64,000 bases of DNA from Ceratothoa steindachneri (GCA_963969495.1 OZ018331.1:147852387-147916386), one strand, 5' to 3'. Shown: positions 18,950-30,279, counted from the first letter of the stretch. The notes: generated by a model from the sequence alone, not told the origin. Translations and numbers: made by a program.

Positions 18950-21631
18950 AACGGCACTTCTGCTCCGCCAGCTAAAACCCCGGCGGAGCTTGGAAATCTG
19001 GCACGACTAATTCCTCTTCTGATCTGGTCAATCATTTGGACGATATCATCGTCTAATTCACGATTAACCACTTCCTGCATATTCCTTGTCCGTTCTTCCT
19101 GGCGTCTTCTCTCATGTCTGTATGTACCTGTAATTAGGTACTTACATTTATTCTGCACCACTTGTAGTTTTCTCTTTTGTGTCTTCGAGACACACGAGAG
19201 GGCGGAAGCGGGGTATAGCAGCGTCGATCTTACAAGTGCATTGTAGATCTTTTTCTTATTGTTTTGATGAAGATTTCCAAACCTGTATAGAGTTTTGACT
19301 GCAGCAGTGGCCTTGGTGATTCTCTCTTGGACGTGCTTGTTATACCCGGATGAGGTAATCTTTATTCCGAGTACATTGTACTCCATGGTGTAGGGATGAT
19401 TCCTATCCCTCACCCTGACGTCGTAAAGTAGTATCCTGCCTATGGGGACTACTTTGAACTTTTCCTAGTTGGTACGGATCTTCCACCCGGCCTCCTAGGT
19501 AGTAAGATTTTCAATTTTTACTGCTGTCATACGAGCCTGCCAAGGCGCATTCCTTCGAGGGTGAAATCATCGGAGAATTGAATGTTAAGGCAAGTGGGGC
19601 TTACAGGGGCTGGGACATCAGCGGTGTAAATCAAGTAGATAGTGGGGAAGAGCCCCCCCTCCTCTGCGGGTGGCCCGCAGTGAGCGGAAACTTTGGTCCG
19701 TCCGTGCACCCTAAACTGATGTACGCCGCTCTCTCCATGACATAGTCACAGAGTTCTTTCTAAGTTTTCACTTAGTCCCAGTCGTAAGATCTTGTACTGC
19801 ATTCGCCGTTGCCACACTTTATCAACCGCCTTTGATGCATCCCGACAAACAATGTCCACGTAACTCCTTTCCCGTTTTGCTTAGGCTAGCTTTTCCGTGA
19901 TGACATTAATCGCCATCTCCGTACCTCGTTTCCTCCTAAACCCGAATTGATATGGGTGGAAGAAGGAGCTCTCCTCCAATTGAGACACCAGTCTTCTGTT
20001 GAGCATCTTCTTGAAGAGCTTCCCGCCAAATTCTAGAAGTGAAATTGGACGGTAACTCTCCTTCAACGTTAGGTCCTTTCCGTGCTTAAGCAAAAGAATC
20101 ACCTTAGCCGTTTTATAAGCAACTGGGAAGTATTCCGTGTTGAGACAGATGTTATACATCCTTATCATTCCTTCGATAACATTGGCTAGTGCCTTTTCAA
20201 AGTTAAACTTTGTAAGCCCCGATTGTCCTGGGGCTTTTTGTTGGAATGAGCGGAGCGCGCCGAGTAGTTATTCTTTGGTAATCTCGGCGTCTTCGTCGTG
20301 CTGTCTATCCACCTGGTGATAGGGGTGCGTCCTGTGTATTTGTTCGTTAAGCTCGTCGATGATGTTGCTTTCAAACTCTAGGTCATAGTCTTCGTTTTCC
20401 TCCTCAGTTATACTAGAGATTTTTTCCAAATAACTTCGGAATAGCTCTTCAATTCTTCCTTCTTCCGTTTCGATGTTTCTATCTTCCTTTTGTAGCTCGA
20501 TCTTCTGCTTCTTCTTCCCAGTCGATCCTTTGAGATTTCGGATCTTTTTCCAAAAATCTTTGGGAGTCGTTTCGTGATCGAGGCTATCGATCGCGTCCTC
20601 CCATCTTCTACACTGTTGTTCGAGGATCGACTGGTTCAGTTCTTCTTTAACTTTTCTACTTCGCTGTATTGAGTGAACTGAAGCATTCCTGATGTTGATT
20701 TCATACAATAACTTCAGTTCACGGTATAAATCCTTCATCTATTCGGTCCATCTGAATGTAGAGATGGTCCTATACTCGGATTTAGAGATATAAGCCCTAT
20801 CTTCGCTGATGAGATGGCTATTGAGGTCGTCAAGTGCCTCATCAATCTCCTCGAGAATTCCCTCGTCCAAGTTGGGCGGATCGTAGGCCTCGAGAAGGCG
20901 CGCGTACCGTGTCCAGTCTGCTCTTTCGTAGTTTTTTCTGACTACAGCTGGAACTTGTATATGGTTACTGTTGATAGTGAGTAGGATCCCTACACGGTTA
21001 CTACATGATACCTGGACTGGTTCCATGTAGTAATTGAACGGTAGCTGACGATTCGCCAGACAGATGTCTGGTTTTGTGGCACTTCCTGCTCTGAATAAGG
21101 TGGGAAAGTCGTGTGGAGAAGTCGGGGCCTATTCTCTGGGCAATATTTCTGTCCAGCAATAGGTCCAGGCTTCTTCTTATACCGTTGAAGGTTCTATAAC
21201 CGGATTCTCGGCATCGGGCGTTTAGATCCCCCATTAATATAGTGGTGGTCTCTTCTGCTAAATAGGTCAGTGAGAGTGTGAATAAGTAACACATCTCTCC
21301 TTGGCGGTTGATATCCGGTAGCAATGACCAATTTTCCTAAGTCGAGTTCGAACTCAATCACGAGGTAAGATTCTTCTAGATTTCTTATTCGTTTGTATTT
21401 AATCTCTTTCTTTATTGCAATAACGGCTCCGTCGAACTGCTCCTGCGAATAATTTGTGATCAATACATCGTGGTTCCAGATTTTCATTTCTGCACTACTC
21501 GTGTAAATCCCGTGTTCCGAAATTAAGATGATGTCCGCATCAATTTCCCTGAATACATTTACGTAAAGAAGTATTTTCGTCGTCCAGCTGTTGGTATTAA
21601 TTTCCAATATCTTCAGTGCCTTCTGTAACAT
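18950..21631 (-). pseudogene. LINE ORF2 (endonuclease-RT) of the minus-strand element, broken
   Basis: ATG at 21631. The endonuclease start shows LISEHGIYTS and IATGYQPPRRD; the GGDLNAR motif appears shifted near 21220 (MGDLNARCRESGYR). Linker and RT follow in at least five frames: PISLLEFGGKLFKKMLNRRL, PYQFGFRRKRGTEMAINVIT, QFSDDFT (the Y/F-ADD box with Ala changed to Ser) and the C-terminal KKKIYNALVRSTLLYP. Frameshifts near 21200, 21010, 20250, 19870, 19530 and 19410 prevent translation. Confidence 0.85.
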
Positions 21632-21643
21632 GGTGAATTGTTT

Positions 21644-22965
21644 TTACATATGCTTCTTATTCTTCTTCTTCTTGTGGGCTGGCTGGGCAGATTTACCTTG
21701 CCCAGGGTTTTCCTTTTTCGGAGGGGAACTCGGGGTTTTAGACCTGCTCTTTGTAGCTCGTGTATGGGTCCAAGGGCCCTCGTTGTTGTCAGAAGAGGAG
21801 GATCCCTCCTCACTTTCAGCCTTTTCTTCTTGTTCTTCGTCTTGCTCTTCGGATTTCTCCGATAAGGGAGCTTTGACGATCTCCTCCAGTCCAGACTTAA
21901 CAGTGTTGTTCCTTATGACTGATTCCTTGAAAGCCTTGGAAAAATTATGGTCTGCAGTCATAATTACTGAAGGAAGATTGTTTGCTTTCAAGAGAGCATT
22001 GAGTACTTGGTTATAGCAGCCTGGCTTCTCTGCATTAGCCACATTTGCGTGAGCATTGCAGATCAGTATTTTTGCACTTAGAGCTCCTGCCGTGTTCATT
22101 TGTGCAAGTGCAGATGCAGGCTTTATTTCCGCATTCTTCTTGGCAGCGTTCGCGTAGGTCGTTTCCTTAGCTTTCCTCTCTTCTTTTTTCTCTCTTTTGA
22201 TGATCTCGCAGCGCTTGGGGCAGTTCTGGGCCATGTTCTTATGTTCCCCTTTGCAGTTAAGGCATCTTTTCTTAGTGCTCTCACCCTTGTCGAATCGATG
22301 TCCTTCTGGGGCGCATTCACTGCAGCACAGTTTGTTTTTGTCCGGGAACGTCGTCGTTGTATGGTCCTCGAGTTTATAGCATACAAAGCACATTTGTATG
22401 CTATTAAATTTCTTCTGCTGAATGTTATCGCCTGGTATTCTCATATTAAATACCAGTATTCTATTCTGCGTTGATTTCTTAGCTATTTCAGTGGTAGCGA
22501 AAGTTACCTTAAACACGTGGGTGTGTTCGCGAAATTTTATTATTTCACGAACTTGGGCCCAAGGATTGCTTTTTGCAATCTCCTCTTTGAGCTCTTCGGG
22601 TGTATGCTCACCAACCCAGCTCTCCACTTTGCGGCAGATCACGCTTCGGTTTGCTGCCAGTTATGGAGGGGTTTTCGCTTTCAGTCCAGTGTTCCTGAGG
22701 ACCCTAGCTCCCTCTTCCGATATGAGCTGGTCCACGTCCTTAGTCTCGGCACATAAGGCGATGAATCCAGATGAGACTTCAATAAGTTTCACTAGTGCTA
22801 CTTTTAATTCGAGGTAGAGGGTTTCACAGAGGTGCCTTTTTTCGGGGTTTCTTCTTTCCGGGGATGGCCCTTAGGGGTACCCTCTTAGTGAAGGTCTCCA
22901 TAGTCTTCCGTGTCCTTACTAAGTCCTCTTGTGATGTCTTTTTTGATCTGAAATCAAAGTGCAAT
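21644..22965 (-). pseudogene. LINE ORF1 (gag-like) of the minus-strand element
   Basis: The first ~110 codons (22965-22643) contain TMETFTKRVPLRAIPGKKKP and SGFIALCAETKDVDQLISEE, then a stop near 22663. A 332-codon frame from 22642 follows: RKVESWVGEHTPEELKEE, then three Cys-rich knuckles (CFVCYKLEDHTTTTF, CCSECAPEGHRFDKG, CLNCKGEHKNMAQNC). The first knuckle has lost its last Cys and the second is irregular. The C-terminus is very acidic (EEQDEEQEEKAESEEGSSSS) and ends Lys-rich. ORF1 binds the element RNA. The stop lies 12 bases before the ORF2 ATG. Confidence 0.8.
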
Positions 22966-22970
22966 TATGG

Positions 22971-24000
22971 TGTTTGGATTGAAAAAGGAAGTTATGAAGT
23001 GGTAAAGGAGGTAGCGGTTAGGGTAGGTATGTTGAGATACGAGCCCAAAAAATAGTGAACAAACTCCCCCGTCCATTTTCCTGTTGGTCCCCTGCTTGTT
23101 TGCTTCCAGGATGATGGGTGATGGATGGATGGGAGGGATCTCGAGTGGGAACCTCAAGAGGGGTGAATTATGGTGGACTTGATGCAGAAGCAGCTGAATC
23201 AACGGCCGCTAAAGTTTTGCCACCCCCTATCGGGTACTTACGCCATAACTGCGTCCAATTACATCGAGACGGGTGTACTTTCCTCTATGATTCTGGCCGG
23301 GGCCCCCGGGCGATGATGATCTCTCCTCCATCCGGGACTCGCAGTTATGCCCCAGTTTCGAGATAATTTCTGACTTATGCTTCCGCTGTGGGCTAGTCCT
23401 CAAACCAGTTTTCACATAACCCTTAATTATTTCAGTCCAAGTGGCCGGCATAGTTAAGACGAAATAAATGAATGGCAGATATCCAAGCAGGATCACACGC
23501 AGGGTGATAGACGGGAGCAGTGAGGTGCTTAAGCCCTCATTGAGTTATGAATCGTCGATGAAAAAAGTATTATGTCTTTTTGAAGAGTGAAGCGTAATTC
23601 CCCGAAAGACTTCCAGAATAGGCGCTCTTCTATGTAGGCAGTGCTCAAGGTCCGTTACTAAGCAAGTACAAAGGATTTATCCGAAGGTTGTCAGCAGAGC
23701 GCAGTAGACGAATATTTGGCCGTCATTCTTCGGAAAATGGATTTAATCTGTGTTTATGTGCAAAGGACTTGAGCGTTATTAACTTTTTAAATCTATCGTG
23801 GCGCTGATTGGACGATTATTGCAGTGCGTATATCTAAAAGCTGATTGGTCAATTTGCTAACGCTAAGGTCTGTTATTCCAAAAATGAACATAAGTATGAC
23901 GATTAAATGTATCTCAATCTTGATTGGTTGAATTTTGTAGTATTATGAGTAGATAAAATGACTATTTATATAGGTGTACTTTTGTAAGAATTCAGTACAT
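22971..24000. other. Interval between the two divergent LINEs
   Basis: No gene is supported. It should contain the 5' untranslated regions of both LINEs. ORFs such as 23118-23366 (plus) and 23227-23496 (minus) overlap each other and lack known motifs. Confidence 0.4.
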
Positions 24001-24314
24001 AAAATACGTTTCTCTCGGTTAGTAACATCCAGTAAAGGAGGAAACCGTCGAGGAAATTTCGCCCGACGCCTCCGTAGATTTTCATGTAAAGTGAATCTCT
24101 AAGTTTTTTGCCTTAACCTTACAACATACGTTAAAGTGAATGTGGTACAAAGCAAGTACACACTCAGTGCCAGTGCCACGATAAATCACGCGGATTACGG
24201 CAAGTTCCAGACCTTCAAAAGACCCTTCGAAAGGTAAAGTGCTAAAATTGACTTTTTGGACTTTCGTTCTACTATCCCCTCACACTTAACCTCTCCCCCC
24301 TTATACTCTTAGAC

Positions 24315-24338
24315 ATGACGGTGATGACATTAACATGA
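24315..24338 (+). CDS. Seven-codon upstream ORF overlapping the ORF1 start
   Basis: ATG at 24315 opens a peptide of seven residues (MTVMTLT) that stops at TGA 24336-24338. This stop overlaps the ORF1 ATG as ATGA. Such an arrangement can let terminating ribosomes re-initiate on ORF1. The role is inference. Confidence 0.35.
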   Translation: MTVMTLT

Positions 24339-25852
24339 CCGACGACGTTCTCAGGATTAGCCTGAGGACTCTCCCCGACAGGACAAGACCTGAGCGGGGA
24401 GATGTCTTCTCCATTGTCTACGGGGAGCTGGATGTGGCCCTCGTCAGACTAATTGACACTCCCTTTGGGTTCACGGCCATATGCCAAAAAGAGTCTGATG
24501 CTGAGCTTCTGGCATCAGACAAAGGAACACAAGTTTTCGGTTCCATTAACTTAACCCCCAAAATCCCCCCTCAAATTCAGGCGCACCGCAGTGTCGTCTG
24601 TCGCCGACTCGACTCCTGGGTGGGTAGCCATACCAGTAAGGAGATTACAGAGGAAATAGAAAGGAATCACTCCTGGGCCAAGGTCTCGGAGGTGATCAAA
24701 TTCAAAGAATACACGCATGTTTTCAAAGTCGTGTTCGCCGAGACCGGTATGGCCCAAAAGGCAAAAGAGGTGGGCCTCCTCCTGTTCCACGTCAGGGTCT
24801 GCCCTGAGCAGGTGGAAAGGGAGGAATTCACGCAGGTACAGACCTGCTTTAAGTGCTACAAGTTAAATGAGCACACAACTAAATCATGCACCAGAACGGA
24901 AGCCATCTGCTCCATCTGCAGTGCTACAGGTCACATCTGGCGGGACTGCAAGAGCCCCGTCAAACGTTGCATTAATTGCAACGGTGACCACGCCGCCATG
25001 GCTATGTCATGCCCGGCGAAAAAGAATGCCATTAAAAAGCAACAGATTGCCAAAAAAAACGAAGAGGAGGCAAAGGCAAATTTGACATACGCAAAAGTGG
25101 CGAAGGCCGCTGTAGGAGAGGTAGCATCGCAGCGCACCTACCTTAAGGTAGAAAGCGAGCAATCTACCAAAATCATGTGCTGCATCTATTATGCGCATAT
25201 AGCCAACCTCACAAAGCCCGGAACCTTTAAGCATGAATTAAACCAAATGCTAAAAAATAACGGCATGGACGAGATGTGGTTCCCAGAGAACCCATGCTCG
25301 GAAGAGGTACTGCGCATCCAGATGCAACCCCCCACATCAATTCCTGTAGTTAAAAAATCCAAGAATTCTCCCGCCACCCCCAAACCAGCACAAGTAGTTC
25401 CTCAAGATAACGCCCCTTCAAGCACTCCCACAAATACTGCTCCTGAGGTGGACTCACCAAAAGGAGCAAAAACAAAACATAGGCAGTGTAGCCGAACAAG
25501 AAAGTCACCTCTCCGCCAGAGGGGCAGATCCACTTCTTCATCTAAGGAAAGCAAGCATGCCTACCTTGGGAAGAAGATGAATCTGAAGATCTTCGCTACA
25601 ACTGACGTCCCATTCCCCCTTCACAGAACTAACAAAGACGTTAGTGATGGTATCACCACCGGGAGATACAAATGGGAATTCTCCGATGACCTTTCAGAGA
25701 AGGCCGTCGAAGAGGCCCTCATCCTCGGTATGGTGCGCCTAGACCTGGACGCCTTTGTGACAATCTCGAACTCCGAGTTCAAAAAGAAGAGATCCGGCAA
25801 GTGCCGATCTCCCCCTGCCAGCCCCTCCTCCCCCAAAAAAACAAACTCGTAA
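24335..25852 (+). CDS. LINE ORF1 (gag-like, zinc-knuckle RNA-binding protein)
   Basis: A 505-residue protein that would package the LINE RNA into a ribonucleoprotein. The N-terminal half has RSVVCRRLDSWVGSHTS and EVIKFKEYTHVFKVVFAE, a region shared with the minus-strand relative. Three CCHC zinc knuckles lie at residues ~170-226: CFKCYKLNEHTTKSC, CSICSATGHIWRDC and CINCNGDHAAMAMSC. All Cys and His are in place. A Lys-rich linker follows, then a Pro/Ser/Lys-rich tail. I chose the ATG at 24335 because the frame is closed just upstream. It ends at TAA 25850-25852. Three knuckles after a conserved fold is usual for Jockey-type ORF1. Confidence 0.9.
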   Translation: MTDDVLRISLRTLPDRTRPERGDVFSIVYGELDVALVRLIDTPFGFTAICQKESDAELLASDKGTQVFGSINLTPKIPPQIQAHRSVVCRRLDSWVGSHTSKEITEEIERNHSWAKVSEVIKFKEYTHVFKVVFAETGMAQKAKEVGLLLFHVRVCPEQVEREEFTQVQTCFKCYKLNEHTTKSCTRTEAICSICSATGHIWRDCKSPVKRCINCNGDHAAMAMSCPAKKNAIKKQQIAKKNEEEAKANLTYAKVAKAAVGEVASQRTYLKVESEQSTKIMCCIYYAHIANLTKPGTFKHELNQMLKNNGMDEMWFPENPCSEEVLRIQMQPPTSIPVVKKSKNSPATPKPAQVVPQDNAPSSTPTNTAPEVDSPKGAKTKHRQCSRTRKSPLRQRGRSTSSSKESKHAYLGKKMNLKIFATTDVPFPLHRTNKDVSDGITTGRYKWEFSDDLSEKAVEEALILGMVRLDLDAFVTISNSEFKKKRSGKCRSPPASPSSPKKTNS

Positions 25853-25875
25853 AGAACGTTTGACTGACTGACAAC

Positions 25876-28635
25876 ATGGACAGACTAAAAAAAGACTTGA
25901 CTGTGCTTCAAATGAACTCTGACGGATGGACTGACAAACAAGCAACTTATGGAAATATCATAAGGAATTGTGATCCTGATATCGTTCTGATATCAGAACA
26001 CGGTTTAGACACTACACAACAGACAATTAAACTATTCAATTACTCCGTGACGACAATAAACCACAGCCAGGGGCGCTTTGATGGCGCCGCCATCGCAGTC
26101 AAAAAAGGCATCCTCTTCAAGCTACTCCCCTCTTTGGACGAATCATATCTGGCTGTCGAGGTCCAAACCACCCTGGGACCACTTGTGGTCTCCACAGGGT
26201 ACCAACCCCCAAGAAGAGACTATATCCCCATGCACAACTTCCTCCAACTGTGTGCACATGGGAGAACAGTCTTGTTTGGGGGGGACCTCAACGCCAGATG
26301 CAAGGAATCTGGTTATACCGGAAACCTAAATAAGAAGGGAAAGAACTTGAAGAACCTTATTGACAGAGGTATCGTTGCCCGCATCGGGCCCGACTTCCCC
26401 ACCTACGTCACCAACTCCTTCGCAACCAAACCAGACATCGCCCTAACCAGCCCTCAATTCCCCTATAATTACTACATCCAGCCCGGACCCTTAATCCCCA
26501 GCGACCACGTCGCAACACTTATCAGAATCTCTTCAAGCCCAATACAAATACCCGTCAGGGAGCGTAAATGCTACTCTCGAGCGAACTGGGAAGAATACCG
26601 TACTCTTCTCGGTGAATTCAGAGCGCAGCCCCTGGAAGAAGCCACCCTGGAGGAAATAGATCAGGAACTGGAAAGGTTGACGAAGGCTGTGGTGGAGGCG
26701 GACCGTGCAGCGGTCCCAAAAACCTCATTTAAAACCCTACCGGCACCAAGATGGACACGAGACCTCTATGACTTATCTGACGAATACAAGAGACTTTTCG
26801 AAGATATAAGACTGAATAACACTGACAGAATAAAAAACAGACGCCTACGAGAACTCAGGACTGAGATGAAGACTCTCATTACAGAGCAACAACAAGTGCT
26901 CTGGAATGAACTAGTCGAAAAACTTGACGGAGAGACGGACCCCCGAACATTCTGGAACTCGCTTGCCAGACTGAAGGGTAGGCCGCCACAAAAGACCATT
27001 CTCCTAAGTAAAGATGACGGGACAAAAATGGACGCGACAGAGACGGAAGAGGAGTTCAGAAGCTACTGGAAGGATGTGTTTTCCATCACTCCAGAAGAAA
27101 ACGAACTCTTCGACCTGGACTTCGAAGAAGAGATACACGAAGAACTAAGACCCATAATCCACAGGACGTACCCCTTCAATAACACGACAGCTGACAGAGA
27201 AATGACTGGTTACGGAAGAAGAGTAACCATACTGGAACTTATGACTACACTTCGCTCCTTCAGGCAAAGAGCACCAGGAAAAACAGGTCTGACAAAGCTC
27301 AACTGGCTAAACGCCCCTCGTAACATCATAGAGGGGCTTGTCAACCTGATGAATGCGTGTCTGAATGTCGGCTACTTCCCGGATGAATGGAAGATCGCCA
27401 AAATGATCTTCATTCCAAAAGCCGGGAAGCCGCCCAATAGACCAGAAAACTTCAGACCCATCTCCCTCCTCGAAGTGGCTGGCAAGGTCTTCGAAAAGAT
27501 CCTTGGTAGCCGCATCCAAAATTTTATGGAGGAAAACAACCTCCATAATGAACAACAGCATGGATTTAGGAGAGGGAGAGGGACCGACACAGCACTAGCA
27601 GTCATCACCGAAAAACTGGCGAAGACTGCTAGCCAAAAAAGGTACGCAGACCTAGTGCTCAGAGACGTAAAGAAGGCGTTTGACAAGGTATGGAGAACTG
27701 GTCTCCAGTTCAAAATACTTAGACTCGGACTAAACCCCAGACTAGAGAAAATTACATGTGACTACGTGACAGACAGGAAAGCTTATTTACAAATCTACGA
27801 CCGTACTGGACCAGACTTTGAACTGACTGCAGGTGTGCCGCAAGGTGGGTGCCTAAGCCCCCTCCTTTACAACATATACACCCTTGACCTACCAAACCCG
27901 GTCAGGGAGGACACCCTGTATGTCCAGTTCGCAGACGACGTCTCCCAGATTGTGACTGCCCCGTTCAAAAATCCCGAGCTCATGGCGGAAATTACCGCCA
28001 GAGAAATCGACCATCTGAACAGGTTCGAAAGAAGATGGAAGATTGCCACGAACTCCCAAAAGTTCAAGGTGATTCCATTCTTCCGTAAGAGACGGGCGCA
28101 TATCGAGACCGAGAACGCCCGGATCCCTTACAGCAACGACGGGACGGTACTTGGACTGAGGATAAGTTATAGGGGATACGGTGGCCACGTTGCTCAGGCA
28201 GCAACGCGTGCGCGAGTAGAGCTTTCTAAGCTGTACAGGTTCAAGAACCTGAACACAGCTAACAAAAAGAAAATCTACTTCGCGCTCGTAAGGTCGAAAC
28301 TATTGTATCCACCTATACCTGTCAATGTCAGTTCCAAGAACCAAATGCGACTCCTTCAAAGAGTACAAAACAAAGGTGTACTCTTAATAACAAACACCAG
28401 AAGGAGAGAACGGAAGAGGCAGAGGGACCTTCACCAAGGCATCCAGTTGACACCAATCAACTTGGAGCTACAAGGAAGGGCCCAAAAAATCTGGGAGAAA
28501 ATCCCCAGACTTATGACGGACGAGTCCAGACAAAGACACATCGACATCCCGATACAAGACATCGACAGAAGGAAGTTAGACTTTGTCAGCAGCAAAGCAC
28601 AGACAGAAAGACATATAGACGCAATCTACACATAA
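25876..28635 (+). CDS. LINE ORF2: AP endonuclease and reverse transcriptase, intact
   Basis: A 919-residue enzyme that nicks chromosomal DNA and copies the LINE RNA onto it (target-primed reverse transcription). The endonuclease shows QMNSDG, LISEHG (catalytic Glu, ~residue 38), TGYQPPRRD, FGGDLNARC (~135-143) and PSDHVATLI (~208). RT motifs follow: WKIAKMIFIPKAGKPPN, FRPISLLEVAGKVFEKI, QQHGFRRGRGTD, DVKKAFDKVW (motif A), AGVPQGGCLSPLLYNIY (motif B) and YVQFADDVSQIV (motif C, ~680-690). No RNase H domain and no C-terminal CCHC is evident. No frameshift or stop occurs. Clade assignment to the Jockey group is from overall layout and could be wrong within the wider CR1/Jockey set. Confidence 0.92.
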   Translation: MDRLKKDLTVLQMNSDGWTDKQATYGNIIRNCDPDIVLISEHGLDTTQQTIKLFNYSVTTINHSQGRFDGAAIAVKKGILFKLLPSLDESYLAVEVQTTLGPLVVSTGYQPPRRDYIPMHNFLQLCAHGRTVLFGGDLNARCKESGYTGNLNKKGKNLKNLIDRGIVARIGPDFPTYVTNSFATKPDIALTSPQFPYNYYIQPGPLIPSDHVATLIRISSSPIQIPVRERKCYSRANWEEYRTLLGEFRAQPLEEATLEEIDQELERLTKAVVEADRAAVPKTSFKTLPAPRWTRDLYDLSDEYKRLFEDIRLNNTDRIKNRRLRELRTEMKTLITEQQQVLWNELVEKLDGETDPRTFWNSLARLKGRPPQKTILLSKDDGTKMDATETEEEFRSYWKDVFSITPEENELFDLDFEEEIHEELRPIIHRTYPFNNTTADREMTGYGRRVTILELMTTLRSFRQRAPGKTGLTKLNWLNAPRNIIEGLVNLMNACLNVGYFPDEWKIAKMIFIPKAGKPPNRPENFRPISLLEVAGKVFEKILGSRIQNFMEENNLHNEQQHGFRRGRGTDTALAVITEKLAKTASQKRYADLVLRDVKKAFDKVWRTGLQFKILRLGLNPRLEKITCDYVTDRKAYLQIYDRTGPDFELTAGVPQGGCLSPLLYNIYTLDLPNPVREDTLYVQFADDVSQIVTAPFKNPELMAEITAREIDHLNRFERRWKIATNSQKFKVIPFFRKRRAHIETENARIPYSNDGTVLGLRISYRGYGGHVAQAATRARVELSKLYRFKNLNTANKKKIYFALVRSKLLYPPIPVNVSSKNQMRLLQRVQNKGVLLITNTRRRERKRQRDLHQGIQLTPINLELQGRAQKIWEKIPRLMTDESRQRHIDIPIQDIDRRKLDFVSSKAQTERHIDAIYT

Positions 28636-29307
28636 AACTAATCACTTCACACAAAGACACGCACAAAGCTGAACAGAAGAAGAATACTTATGACATCTTA
28701 GATACACCAAGAGAAACATGAATACCATAGTATAAGCTTACAAAGGCTTGAATGCTATACTACTCACAATAATATACAAATTAAGTTACAACCCAATATA
28801 AAACACTACACACTACAAGCTAAAAGACGTTTGACAAAAAATAAAAAATAAACCAAAACAAAACAAACAAACAACAAAAAGAAGAATACGAGCGAAACAT
28901 CACGACGTAGATCGAATACAAAGCAGAGATATCAGTACGAAGAAGAACACCAATATTAGAGTAATAAAGACTATCAACATCAACATCAACCCTAACAAAT
29001 GCCTGCGATTCCCTATCACCAGGGAATATCCTCTCCCCCCCCCCTCTATCACTATTCTTTAATCAGGGTGATCTATCCCTACCTATTTACCTACCACTAT
29101 AACATACATATATGCATACACGAGGGCAATGGCTGTCGTATGTGTGTGTATGTATTTTCTTTTCACTACTTTTTACATCCGAAGTCCGAAGTCCGAAGGA
29201 AAGGTCAGTACAGAAAGAGTTATCATTATTATTCAAGAGGAAAAGTTGTCATTACTGTTCGCCATTTTGAGGTTTATTCCAGCTAATAACCGAGGAATAA
29301 AGAATAC

Positions 29308-29309
<2 letters not shown>
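28636..29309 (+). other. 3' UTR of the intact LINE
   Basis: About 670 bases of A/C-rich non-coding sequence. It includes repeated AACAAACAAAC-like text, a C-run near 29035, and a direct repeat CCGAAGTCCGAAGTCCGAAG at about 29179. AATAAA lies at 29296-29301, nine bases before the TA tail, and could serve as a poly(A) signal. Confidence 0.6.

Positions 29310-29373
<64 letters not shown>
29310..29373. repeat. (TA)n tail of the intact LINE
   Basis: A pure TA run of about 64 bp immediately after the LINE 3' UTR. It matches the (TA)n tail of the related minus-strand LINE at 18571-18646. Many LINEs end in poly(A), but some end in short simple repeats. Confidence 0.85.
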
Positions 29374-29375
<2 letters not shown>

Positions 29376-29483
29376 TTTTATACTAAGGAAGCACGCTGAT
29401 CACATAACCCAGCCTACGCAAATAACAAGAGAGAGTGAATTCGTTACCGAGACCCTATAGACCAACCCTGGTCATGCATACTC

Positions 29484-29936
29484 GTGTCCAACCTTCAACC
29501 TCCCATACAATCGCCGTGGGGGACCATTCAATGCCCCTTCTGCAAAAGTTGCACACACTACAATAAACAATGTTCTGGAGTCTCAGAAAGAAACCACATT
29601 CCACTAGGGCGGGTATCTTTCAGATGCCACCCCACACATAATATTACATCACACACCGCTCTACATATGCCGGTGGCCCCCGGGTATCCTCTGCCTGTCA
29701 CCTTGCTTCAACGGGTGGCAGTTCCGCCCTCTCCAAATCCCGGAGCTTCTTCTGCTCTATCACCACCTTCTTCACATCCTCCTCCCCTTCTTCTTTTTTC
29801 TCTTCCTCTTTCTCCCCCTTCGTCTCCGTCCCATTCTCCCCATATATTATCCACACACAGCTTTCACAAGACACACATCAACATACTACAACCCAACATA
29901 CACATTATCACAAACAAACTACAGGAGTTAAAATAA
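29484..29936 (+). pseudogene. ORF fragment at the 5' end of the third LINE
   Basis: The 150-codon frame carries a partial Cys/His knuckle (CPFCKSCTHYNKQC) followed by a very Pro/Ser-rich stretch and ends with INILQPNIHIITNKLQELK, the first strand and helix of the AP endonuclease. It may be a fused ORF1-ORF2 region or a short upstream part of ORF2. The stop at 29934-29936 breaks the endonuclease. Confidence 0.5.
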
Positions 29937-30279
29937 CACTAACATTTCCACAGTATACACATAGCACTCATACAGGAAACTAAGCTCAGAGCTACACATA
30001 AGACACCAAGATTTCCTGGATACACAACACTCAGACCTGACAGACCCCATGGTGAAGGAGGAGGTTTAATAACACTAATACATAACACTAATACATCCCA
30101 TTCACCAACACAACAGCTGACACACTAGCTCACAGACCAGCTGACAACACTTCAGAAATACAAACTACCAAAATCCGCCTGCATAAACAAGGCATCACAT
30201 TCGCAAACATATACATACCACCAACATCGTCATGCCCTCAATGATAAACACTACAATTTGAGGACCTCAACACCGTAGA

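Larger units (their letters stand above)
18571..22970 (-). mobile_element. Jockey-like non-LTR retrotransposon, decayed (minus strand)
   Basis: Both ORFs of a LINE are recognisable, in the order ORF1 then ORF2 on the minus strand, with a (TA)n tail. Its proteins align along their whole length with those of the intact LINE at 24335-28635 (for example LISEHGI / LISEHGL, TGYQPPRRD in both, IKFREHTHVFKV / IKFKEYTHVFKV). They are clearly diverged, so this is another subfamily and not a recent copy. The 5' end is not defined. Confidence 0.85.
24000..29373 (+). mobile_element. Jockey-like non-LTR retrotransposon with both ORFs open
   Basis: ORF1 (505 codons) and ORF2 (919 codons) are complete and on the same strand, 23 bases apart. 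They are followed by a ~650-base 3' UTR, an AATAAA at 29296 and a (TA)n tail. This is the least decayed element in the window and may encode everything needed for its own movement. The 5' end is uncertain (taken near 24000). I could not find a convincing target-site duplication. Confidence 0.85.
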
